Assembly (NCBI GenBank): GCA_009193035.1
Contig: SWDT01000106.1
Location: forward strand, 1 to 64,000
Length of the DNA: 64,000 bases
DNA from: Halicephalobus mephisto
Lineage: Eukaryota; Nematoda; Chromadorea; Rhabditida; Panagrolaimidae
Direction: 5' to 3'
Each line of letters starts with the position of its first letter. Position 1 is the stretch's first letter. Below the pieces are notes generated by a model. It saw only the letters and a program-made list of their open reading frames with translations, was not told the DNA's origin and searched no databases. Below, one piece after another: positions 45,931 through 56,280 of the stretch. The translations under genes were made by a program, and so were the position numbers.

Positions 45931-47585
45931 GAAAGTCTGGTTTCGGGAGGTGACAGTTGGATCTCGTGGTGGAAAGAAGGTCAAAAACAACTGTCTTTTG
46001 CCATTTTTTCCACTGCAAAAGGGGCAATCTGGGTAAATGGAGATGGATTGTTTTTGGATTATTTCGGATTTGACAAATCTTCTTCACAAGGAATTTTAGA
46101 GTTTGTAAGACCGAAAATCAATTATCTTTGATTACCTAAGTCTTGGAACGAGTGGATTTCAGGATTTAAGAAAGATAAAGCAAAAGAACAAAGATAAGCC
46201 AAAAAAAATTTTATTTTTGAAAGAAATTTGGAAAATTATAAAGTGAAAAATTCTTAAAAATTTTAAATAACAAAAATTGAAAATTTTCATTCTAAAAAAA
46301 CAGAAAAATTCGGGAATTTTTGGTCCTAACTCGAAACTGAAAAAATACATATTAATTACTGTAGGATATAAGTTTTCAAGAAATAAAAATTTTAGAAAGA
46401 AAATGTTAAAAAAAATTTAACAATATTCGTTGCAGGACCAGGGATTACTGTAAGTTCTTGAATCCTGACATGAAACTCTCCAAAAAGTACAATTGTTACT
46501 GTAAAAAATGAATTTCAAAAATTAAAATATCCTAAAACGAAAATATTTTTTAAAAAATTTATTCTATTCGCTTCGGGACCAAAAATTATGAAATTTTCAA
46601 TCCTGACACGAAATTCTCCAAAAAATACAATCATTACTGTAAAAAATGAATTTCAAAAATTAAAATATTTTTAAAAAAATTTATTTTATTCGCTTCAAGA
46701 TCAAAAATTATGAAATTTTCAATCCTGACACGAAATTTAAATTTCTATTTTTTGAATAATTATTGTTTGTTTATAATTTTCGAACTTATTGATCATGAAA
46801 AATTTTCTCCATGTAGTCTTCTATGAAATCAAGTATCTCTGTTTTTCGAAATTTTTCAATGTCTATTTTTAAATTTTTTCTTTATTTTTTAAAAATATTT
46901 TTTTCATGTTATTTACATTGAAATTTCATCTTTCAATTGTGATAATTAAAAATTAAAACTTTCATAAAATAATATTTCAGATTATTTTTCAACGAAAAAA
47001 TTTTATTTTATTTAATTAAAAATATTTTTAAAATTTAAAATAATTTTTATTTAACAAATTTCAATTTTTTTGAATTTAATTAAAGAATGTTTTAAAATAA
47101 TTTTTATTTAAAAAATTTTTTTGAATGTCCTAAAACGAAAAAAATTAAAGTAATTTTTATTTAAGAAATAAAGTTATTTTTATTTAAAAATTAAAATAAT
47201 TTTTATTTTAAAAAATTTTTAAATAATTTTAAAATTTCCCTGAATGTCTTAAAACAAAAAAAATTTAAATAATTTTTATTTTAAAAATTTTTAAATAATT
47301 CTAAAATTTCCCTGAATGTCTTAAAACAAAAAAAATTTAAATAATTTTTATTTTAAAAATAAAATTATTTTCACTTAAAAAATAAAATTATTTTTATTTT
47401 AAAATAATTCTAAAATTTCCCTGAATGTCCTAAAACGAAAAAATTTGAAATTATTTTTTCCAAATATCTTGAAACAAAAAAATTTAAATAAATTTAATTA
47501 AAAATTTTCCCTGAATGTCTTAAAACGAAAAAAACTTTTTAATCAACCAAATAAAAATTCCAAAAATAAGCATGTTTGTTTTTTC
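45931..47585. repeat. Island then AT-rich tandem repeats
   Basis: 45931-46170 is of balanced composition with no supported gene. 46380-46760 holds about three copies of a ~120-bp unit with 'tttcaatcctgacacgaaat'. 47040-47530 is an array with 'tgaatgtcctaaaacgaaaa'. No coding signal. Confidence 0.6.
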
Positions 47586-47885
47586 ATCCATAAATCAATG
47601 AAAACAGTCTCAAGCCCTGAGGCAATGAAAAAATCAATAATTTTTTATTTTTTAAATTTAAATTTCATAAATTTTTAGATTTCTAAAAAAAGATAAAAGA
47701 ATAATTTTTTTGTGGGTGGCAAATTTTAAGAAAAAAAATAATAGTGCTGTTTCCAAAAGTGGTGTGATCGTTGAAAATGATAAATGCCTCAAGAACCAGA
47801 CGACAGCAGCTGATTGTTCTTTTCTTTTTCGACTAAATTGCTCTTTGACTTTTGGGAGTGACTTAAAAACCATTCTTTGCTTTAT
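47586..47885. other. GC-richer island, unrecognised
   Basis: A balanced block immediately before a CACTATCC array. Open frames on both strands (plus 47710-47940, minus 47873-47658) have no motif that I recognise. No gene is supported. Confidence 0.22.
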
Positions 47886-48475
47886 TTTCAGTCACTATCT
47901 TCGACAAGACGGTGATGTAATAGACACTATTCTTCCTTAATAATAGAGACTAGGATAATGTTTAAAATTATTTTTTTTTAGTCACTATCCTTGATACAGA
48001 AGTTGCTAGAATAGTGACTGGATCAATAAGCACTATTCGGTTTTAACTAAAAATTTTGGATAGTATCCGAAAATTACTTTTTCAGTCACTATCTTCGACA
48101 AGACGGTGATGTAATAGACACTATTCTTCCTTAATAATAGAGACTAGGATAATGTTTAAAATTGTTTCTTTCAGTCACTATCCTAGGCCTAAAATTGCTA
48201 AAATAGTAACTGGACCAATAGGTATTATTTTTCCTTAGTGAGAGATTTCTGGAAAGTGTCCAGAAATTGTCCACTTCAATCACTATCCTTATTGTTTATA
48301 TGGATAATAGAAATTGCAAAAATAGTGTCCAAAAACTGTTCTTTTTAATCACTATCCAGTCATTTTAGAGCAGTTATGGATAGTGTTCAAAAATTGTTTA
48401 TTTCAGTCACTATCCGGGCAATTTGTACAAAGAAATAATATCTTTATTAATGTCAGTCACTATCCCAAAAGTTCC
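47885..48475. repeat. CACTATCC-family array
   Basis: Eight or more modules of 'cagtcactat' with inverse 'atagtg' arms. One ~165-bp segment with 'cttcgacaagacggtgatgt' is duplicated near 47895 and 48090. The family is the same as the 69-bp satellite. Confidence 0.85.
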
Positions 48476-48479
48476 TCAA

Positions 48480-48755
48480 GAAAGTGGCTATTCAACTTTT
48501 TCTTTTGTCTATTGACTAAATTAACTTTTGTCTTTCACACTAAAAATTGCGAATTGACTTTGTCAAAACTGGCATCTTTCTATTTTGAAGGACCGCTTCC
48601 GCAGTCCGTGGTCAGTCAGCTGACGGGGAAAGCCGAATTTGGACTCGTGTGTTCCGCTTTTTACTCATTCACATTTCCCGTTCTATGGCCCGAACGGTCC
48701 GTAGTTTTTCGATTAATATTCAACTCCATAAAACCCTCCATATAAAAATCAGAAT
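48480..48755. other. GC-richer island, unrecognised
   Basis: A balanced block between two satellites. A plus frame of 120 codons (48383-48745) starts inside the upstream repeat and continues across the island; only the island part (from about residue 35, including LASFYFEGPLPQSVVSQLTG) is non-repetitive. It could be an exon of an unknown gene. No splice partner was identified. Confidence 0.25.
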
Positions 48756-49450
48756 AAATCCCGCAATTTCCTTGCAATATTCCGGCAGGTCAGACAGGGT
48801 TTTTATATTTGTATTTGTGGAAATTTCGAAATTAAAATAAAATTTACAGTTTCCTTTCAATATTCCGGCAGATTGGTGTTTTTATTTTTACGTTTATGAA
48901 GATTTCGAAATCGAAGTAAAATCCGCAATGTGTTCGCAACATTCCGGCAGATCGGTGCTTTTAAATTTATGAAGATTTCGAAATTAAAACAAAGTCCGCA
49001 ATCTGTTCGCGGTATTCCAGTCGACGTTTATGTTCGTATCTACGAAGATTTCGAAATCCAAATAAAATCCTAATTTGCCCGCAATTGTCTGGAAAATTTG
49101 TATTTTTATTTTTACATTTATGAAGATTTCGAAATCAAAAATCCGCAACATGCTCGCGATATTCCGGCAGCTCGATCGACGTTTATGTTCATATCTACGA
49201 AGATTTCGAAATCCAAATAAAATCCTAATTTGCCCGCAATTGTCTGGAAAATTAGTACTTTTATTTTTACATTTATGAAGATTTCGAAATCCAAATAAAA
49301 TCCTAATTTATCCACAATTGTCTGAAAAATTTGTATTTTTATTTTTACGTTTCTGAAGATTTCGAAATCGACATAAAATTCCCAATCCACTTGCAAATTT
49401 TTGACAAATTGATATTTTTATTTATACATTTATACATTGAAATTAAAATA
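48756..49450. repeat. ~78-bp satellite
   Basis: Tandem units with 'gaagatttcgaaatccaaat' and 'tgcccgcaattgtctggaaa'; copies at 49199 and 49277 are spaced by 78 bp. Copies are diverged at the edges. Frames in it are by-products. Confidence 0.85.
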
Positions 49451-50150
49451 AAATTCGCAACGTGGTTGCAACATTCGGCCAGATTGGGTTGCTCAATTGT
49501 TGTGCAAAAATTTAATTCGACTTTGACTTTGATGTCGACCTCGAAATAGATCAATTTCTGTAGTTTCTAGTCCGGAATGACGGCTGCTGGATAATTGTAA
49601 AACTGCGAAAAACACTCGTTTTAGTTGTTATTAAACAATCTTTAAAAATTTGTTTATATTTCTTCGAAAATTTAAGTTTTTCTTTAAAAAAATTAGGGTT
49701 TTTTTCTTTAAAAATTCAATTTTTTCTTAAAAAATTCAAGTTTTTCTTCAAAAATTAAAGTTTTTTTTAAAAAATTTGAATTTTCTTAAAAAATTAAAGT
49801 TTTTCTTCAAAAATTAGAATTTTTTCTTAAAAAATTTAAGTTTTTCTTCAAAAATTTGTTTATATTTCTTTAATTTTTAAAAAAAACTTAAATTTTTAAA
49901 GTTTTTTTTGGATTTTTAAAAATTTTATATATTGAATTTATTTTTTTTTGAATTTTTTATTAATTAAATTTGAATTTTTTTTTATTGGAAAATTAAAATT
50001 ATATTTTTTTAAATTTGATATTAAGTTTTTAATTTTTTTATTTTTAAATTTAATAATTTTTTAGATTTTTTAATTTAAAAATTGGTTTTTTTTCTTTTTT
50101 TAAATTATATTGTTAGAAAAATTCTAAAATTATTCATAATAAATCGAAAC
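49451..50150. repeat. T-rich low-complexity repeat
   Basis: After a short unique piece (49480-49640), this is mostly 'ttttcttcaaaaatt(t)aag' repeats at 49660-49870 and T-rich simple sequence. No gene seen. Confidence 0.65.
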
Positions 50151-50230
50151 TCTTTTACCTTTGACGCGATCGATTACTCATTGAAGTTTCGCTTCGGACG
50201 AAAGCAACCGTTGACTCTTCGCAGCACGCG

Positions 50231-50259
50231 GACCAGACAAAGTTCACATTTGTCTGGTC
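50231..50259. other. Perfect 11-bp hairpin in a GC-richer island
   Basis: GACCAGACAAA, a 7-base loop, then TTTGTCTGGTC. It sits in a balanced-composition island (50150-50290) inside a T-rich desert. It could be a structured RNA, a protein-binding palindrome or a transposon-end remnant. Confidence 0.6.
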
Positions 50260-50299
50260 TTGTGATCAGCTGCTAGAACGACTTTATAAAAATTGGAAA

Positions 50300-51540
50300 G
50301 TAGGTGTCTTTGTTAAGTTGTCTCGAGACGAATTTTCAGCATTTCTTAGAAATTTAAAACTTGAACTTTTCAATATTTCTTAGAAATTAAGAATTTTTAG
50401 TATTTCTTAGAAATTTTAAGTTTTCAATATTTTTTAGAAATTAAGAATTTAAAATTTTTAATATTTCTTAGAAATTTAAAATTTTCATTATTTCTTAGAA
50501 ATCAAGAATTTAAAATTTTCAATATTTTTTAGAAATTAAGAATTTTCATTATTTCTTAGAAATTTAAAATTTTTAAATAATGAAAGTTTTAAAATTACTT
50601 TTATAAAAAATAAAAAAATTCTTTATTAAGTTGTCTTGAAATGAATTTTTAAAACTTTCTAGAAATTTAAAGTTTTTACAGAATTTTGAAAAGCTCAGAA
50701 ATTTCGGAATTTGTTTGAATTTTGAAAAATTTAGGAATTTTTCTGTTTGAAAAATTTGTACTTTATCTTATTTGTCTTTTTGAATTCAAACTTGATTTAT
50801 GAGTTGTGTCTTAACGCGAAAAATCAGTGTTCTGTTTTATTAAAGTTAGCAATCAAAGATCAAAGTCGAATTTTGGACTTCTTGTGTTAAAAAATATCTA
50901 TGAATTTTTCCTACTGTAAAATTTTTTACATTTAAGTTGATAAAATTGGATTTCTCGAATTATAATAACTTATGAATCGTGTTTTAACAAGAAAAATCAG
51001 AATTTCGATTATGAATTCTAATTTTTCGTGTTAAAAAATATCTATGAATTTTTCCTACTGTGAAATTTTTTAAATTTGAGTTGATAAAATTAGATTTCTC
51101 GAATTATTTCGATTCTGAATTTTGAATTCTAACTTTGATAATGCGAAACATAATTTTACCGAAATTGGAACTCAGAATTCAGAATCGAAAATATAATTTT
51201 TCATGTTAAAAAATATCTATGAATTTTTCCTACTGTAAGATTTTTTAAATTCAAGTTGATAAAATTGGATTTCTCGAATTACAATGACTTATGAATCGTG
51301 TCTTAACAAGAAAAATCAGAATTTCGATTCTGAATTCCAATTTTGATAATACGAAACACAATTTTACCGAAATTGGAACTCAGAATTCAGAATCGAAGTT
51401 CTAATTTTTCATGTTAAAAAATATATATGAATTTTTCCTACTGTGAAATTTTTTAAATTTGAGTTGATAAAATTGGATTTCTCGAATTATTTCGATTCTG
51501 AATTTTGAATTCCAACTTTGATAATACGAAACACGGAATA
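50300..51540. repeat. Two satellites: 'ttcttagaaattaagaattt' and ~180-bp unit
   Basis: 50330-50600 repeats short 'aatatttcttagaaatt' units. 50780-51540 has about four ~180-bp units carrying 'tatgaatttttcctactgt', 'gttgataaaattggatttct' and 'gaattccaactttgataat'. No coding capacity. Confidence 0.82.
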
Positions 51541-52138
51541 CAATTTGGGAAATCTCCCGATGTACCTTTGACCTCAGAAAACTCGTTTCTTTTTTTATTA
51601 GTTTACAACAGACGACCTTATCGATAATTGTCTCGTCCGATAATTTTTTTGATCTGCAAGAAATACTCTAGTTTGCTTATTGATCTTGCTCATTAAATTT
51701 TTCCCAATGTGATCACTTTCGAACAAGACTAAAGCGCATTTTTTTTTAGCTTTTCTTTTTAGAATTTTCAGAATTCTTTCAGAAATTTTTAAAAGTTAAA
51801 AAAAATTATTAGATATTTTTAAAAATAAAAAAAAAGATTATTAGAGATTTTTAAAAATTTAAAAAAATGTTTTTAGATATTTTTAAAATTAAAAAAAAAA
51901 AGATTATTAGAGATTTTTAAAATTAAAAAAAATATTTTTAGAGATTTTTAAAATTAAAAAAAAATTGTTTTTAGAAATTTTTTTTCAGAATTTTCCTTAG
52001 AATTTCTTTTTTAATTTTTTTAGATGTTTTTGGAATTTAGAAAATTTTTCCGAGTTTTTTTAGGTTTTTTTAGGTTTTTTAATTTTTTGTTTGAAATTTT
52101 GAAGATTTTTTAGAATTTTTTTCTCAATTCTTGGCGAA
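51541..52138 (+). promoter_or_regulatory. Upstream region of PAF acetylhydrolase
   Basis: A unique block (51541-51770) with moderate complexity is followed by 'agatttttaaaattaaaaaa' repeats up to the start codon. The promoter should be in the unique block; no specific motif is claimed. Confidence 0.35.
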
Positions 52139-55100
52139 ATGGGATTAGCGTCATCGTCGTTGCCGTCGACTCAGGCAGCTCGTCCATCAACGGCTCTTCC
52201 TCAAGTTGGTTGTGGAAGTTACGAAGTCGGATGTGCAGACATAATGGTGGCTTCAGAAGGCGAAGGAGATTCGGGTGTTTTTATGAGGATTTTTTATCCT
52301 TCTGTATTGAAAGTTGATTTAGAAAATCAGGTTAGTTATGTGATTACTGTAAAAATAATAATTTTTTAAAGGTTTCAACAAAAATTGAATATCCGCTTTG
52401 GAACGAAAGAAAAGAGTACATGGACGGATTAGCCGATTACCGCCAAATGTCCCATGCTAAAATCCATTTTTATTTCAATTGGATCATTGGAGAAAGAAGG
52501 TAACGTTACTTCTGATCGATAGTGATTAAAAGAAACAATTTTTGGACACTATTTGTAATTTTCTCATTAACGAAAGCAATCTTGGATAGTGTTCAAAAAT
52601 CGTTCTTTTTAGTCACTATCCTGATTTGCATTGACCATGGGAATTTCATGAATAATGACTACCAGAACGATTTTTGGACACTATCCAATATTGATTTCAT
52701 TAACGAGAAAGCTGTGGATAGTATCCAGAAATCGTTCTTTTTAGTCACTATCCATACAATTTCCACCACCAATGAAAATCGGGATAGTGACTGATTTGAA
52801 TGATTTTCGGATACTATCCAATATTGGTTTTATTAATGAGGAAGTCGTGGATAATGTCTAAACTTTTAGTCACTATCCATACAATTTTCACCACCAATGG
52901 AAATCGGGATAGTGACTGAGAATAACGATTTTTGGACACTATCCTGGCGATTTCCACTGCTGGTAAGAATTGTCTGGATAGTGACTAAAATGACTTTTAT
53001 CTTTGTAGACACTATCTTTGCGGTTTTGGCACCTAATAGAAATTGCCAAAATAGTGATATTAAAATTTTTAATGAATTTTGGACTATTTGAGATTTTTGG
53101 AAATGGATAGTGTCTAGTTTGTCGTTGTTGTTAGGATAGTGACTGAATTTAATTTTTTCCAGAGTACCAGCGGGCTGGCATGTCCCTCTTTATTCAAAGA
53201 AATCCGCTGCGAATTTAACTTTTCATCCTTCCAAATCCACAGGAGACATTCCAGAAGGAACTTATTCTGAAGGAATGCCGAATTCGAAATCAAGCCAATC
53301 TTTAAAAGTTGATCAACTTCCAAAATTTCCTGTTATTGTTTTTTCTCATGGATTGAGCGGATCGAGATTGATTTATTCAACTTTCTGTTCGTCTTTGGCC
53401 AGTTATGGTTTCGTGGTAGCCGCTGTCGAACACAGGTACGGTAATTTTGATTAACATTTTGAAATTTGGTCTCAAAACGAAAATTCCATGGATACTGTAG
53501 ATGGGGAATTCAGAAGATAAAAATCTTAAAATCCAATAGAAATTTCTGAAATTTAGGATTCTGGAAGTTTCTAAAAAAGTTTCAAAGTTTATTTTTGAAC
53601 AATTTCATAATATTTTAATTTTCAAAAAATTTTCAAAATTTCATGGATTTCGAAATTTTCTAATTTTTCAATTTTCTAAATTTAATGAATTTTGAAATTT
53701 TCTAATTTTGAAATTTTCTAAAATTTTTAGAATTTCATGAATTTTGAAATTTCCGAATTTTTCAATTTTCTAAAATTTTTAGAATTTCATGCATTTTCTA
53801 ATTTTCTAAAATTTTCAAAATTTCATGGATTTCTAAATTTTCAATTTTCGAATTTTTTAATTTTCTAAAATTTTCAAAATTTCATGAAATTCGAAAATTT
53901 TAAAAAATTCCTGAAACTTTAAATTTTCATAAAAATTAGAAAATTCTTATTGAAATTAATTTGTAAATCTTTAATTTTCGCAACAGTGTGATTTTTGCAA
54001 ATTTGAAAATAACGAATTTTCAGAGACCGGTCTTCTGCTTGGACTTACATGCTGGAGACGGATCCGGTGAGCGGGAAGATAACAGAAATCCCGATAACGA
54101 TGCTCATGTTGGGCGATGACGAAAGAGAATTCAAAAGACGTAATCAGCAGAACCACAAACGGGTAATGGAATGTATTAGAGCTCTTCACGTTTTGGAAGA
54201 ACTTAATCTTGGAAAATGCGGTCCAGCAGACAAAAAACTCAAAGGATCAAAAATCATCGTTGGACAAAGTTTTGATTGGCAACAATTCAAAGATAGATTG
54301 GATATATCAAAAGCAGCAGCTATAGGTCATTCCATGGGAGGAGCAACAGCCATCGCTGCAGCTGCGTTCTCGACGGATTTTCAGACTTCTGTTATCCTTG
54401 ACGGATGGTTTTATCCTATCGAACATGAACTTTACACAAGAACTACTCAGCCTGCTTTGTTGTTGAATGTTGCAGATTGGCAATGGCCAGAAAACATAAA
54501 AAGGATAATGAAGTTGGACAGGAGCTTGGGAGAAAAAATAATGTTCACTTTCAAGTAAGTTGTTAAAAATCAATTTTTAAATTTTCAGAAATTTTCTGGA
54601 ATGATTCATATATCAAATTTAATCCTTTTCAAGAGTATATTCAGAATCTGTAGTTTAATTTTAATAAATATTTTCGGAAAAAAAGATAACTTAGAAAATT
54701 CGAAAATTTAGGAATCGCGATTTTACGATTTTTTTATTATTTATTCAAAAAACAAATTGAATGATTACAATTAACATAGAGATATACTTAATTACGGAGA
54801 ATAATTATTAAAATTAATTAAAACAAAAAATTTAAAATAAATCATCGAAAATTCGTCGATTAAATGGAAAAATTCACTTCCGTTTTTGCAACCTTTGATA
54901 TGTGAAATCTTATTTATCCTAATTTTACATATATAAACACAGGTTTATACGCGAAAAAAGTTGGCTGAGTGAACGCCGAGACCCGCTGTGCTTGTACACG
55001 AACGCGCTTATATGGGTAAAATTAGTGTATTTTTTTCATTCCGAAAGATCACTAGCATCAACTAATACACAATGGATTCTGAATATATATCTGATAAGGT

Positions 55101-56060
55101 AGGAAATAAGTCACAATTTAGTTCAAAAAACTATTTCGAGTAAATCTTAACATGTTATATATGAAATTTCCCATATATCCAACTTCCTTACCCCTGAAAA
55201 CTAATTACCAAAAACTACATAACTAATTCTAAGTATGCATTCGTTAAGTTGTGAAATAAGTTGAAATAGTTTTCGAAACTGATTATGAGTAAATTTCGAT
55301 TCGGGGGGATGAATAAGATTTCATATATCCAACTTCCTCATCTTAGAATCAGTCGTATGGTTTTTGGTAATTAGTCTTCTAAGTACACATTCATTAAGTT
55401 GTGAAATAAGTTATAATCAGTTTCGAAAACTATCTCAAGTAAATTTCGATTAGGGAGGATGAATAAGATTTCATATATCCAACTTCCTTATCTTAGAATC
55501 AGAAGACTAATTACCAAAAACCACGCGACTAAGTACACATTCATTAAGTTGTGAAATAAGTTATAATCAGTTTCGAAAACTATCTCAAGTAAATTTCGAT
55601 TCAAGGAGATATGTAAGATTTCATATATCCACCTTCCTTATCTTAGAAAACTAATTACTAAAAACTACACAACTAATTCTAAACATATACTGAATAAACC
55701 ATAATCCATTTAAAAACTAAAATAATTTTTTACAAATTCATTTTTTCCAGGGACATTGTTCACCAATCCTTCTCCGATTTCACTTATCTAATGCCAGGAT
55801 ACATGGGTAGAAAATTCCATGTTCAAGGAGCAATTGATCCATTTGTTGCTGGAGAAGCATATCTCGAAATGACCGTAACATTCCTCCGAAAGTGCTTCGA
55901 AGGAGTATCTGCTTTAGATTCAGTCAGAGAAGTATCCAGAAGATACCATTTCGTCATGGAAGGAACAAATATAAAAATCGACGAAATCCCCAAATCCGAC
56001 GATTCAAGGGATTCCAATAATCATGTTAAAAACGAAACTAACGGGAAATCAAATATTTAA
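52139..56060 (+). CDS. Platelet-activating factor acetylhydrolase, type II
   Basis: Lipase that removes the acetyl group of PAF and short oxidised acyl chains from phospholipids. Five exons: 52139-52330, 52372-52499, 53163-53435, 54024-54554 and 55751-56060. Phases agree, 477 residues, slightly longer than the human enzyme (~390-440). The lipase box is GHSMGG with Ser301; Asp324 (ILDGW) and His379 (DIVHQSF) complete the triad. The spacing of 23 and 55 residues equals that known for the human enzymes. The oxyanion region is [14 protein letters not shown]. The N-terminus MGLASSS fits an N-myristoylation signal as in human PAFAH2, and there is no signal peptide, so it should be cytosolic or membrane-attached. 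Worms have paf-1 and paf-2; I cannot tell which. The exon 2 acceptor (TTTTTTAAAG) is unusual but required by phase. Confidence 0.92.
52505..53150 (+). repeat. CACTATCC-family palindromic repeats in PAF-AH intron 2
   Basis: The intron between 52499 and 53163 is almost entirely modules of 'agtcactatcc' and 'ggatagtgact' in alternating orientation, including 'cgatttttggacactatcc'. Short frames at 52522-52794 and 52897-53091 are by-products. Confidence 0.88.
54555..55750 (+). repeat. PAF-AH intron 4: 150-bp satellite plus an odd unique block
   Basis: 55130-55640 contains tandem units with 'tttcatatatccaacttcc' at 55321, 55471 and 55621, spaced by exactly 150 bp. Before it, 54940-55100 is a balanced, non-repetitive block with 'gaacgccgagacccgctgtg' and a short frame MDSEYISDK ending at a GTAGG donor. 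It may be an internal start exon, whose phase does not fit the next known exon, or a nested non-coding element. 54600-54700 has a diverged copy of the 147-bp satellite. Confidence 0.7.
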
Positions 56061-56280
56061 AAATTTTTTTGCTCAAAAATTTCTATCTTGTAGTTACCGG
56101 TTCATAAAATAAAATTTATCCAATTTTAAAAATAAAACCACCAGGACATAATTTATAGTAAAACTTTAGACCTGCAGACAGAAATGAGGTTTAAAAACAT
56201 ATTTTTCACGGTACTCGTTCTAAAACGTAACCGAAAAAAAAATTAGACACGAAATAAACAGTAAATTTCACTGATCGATG

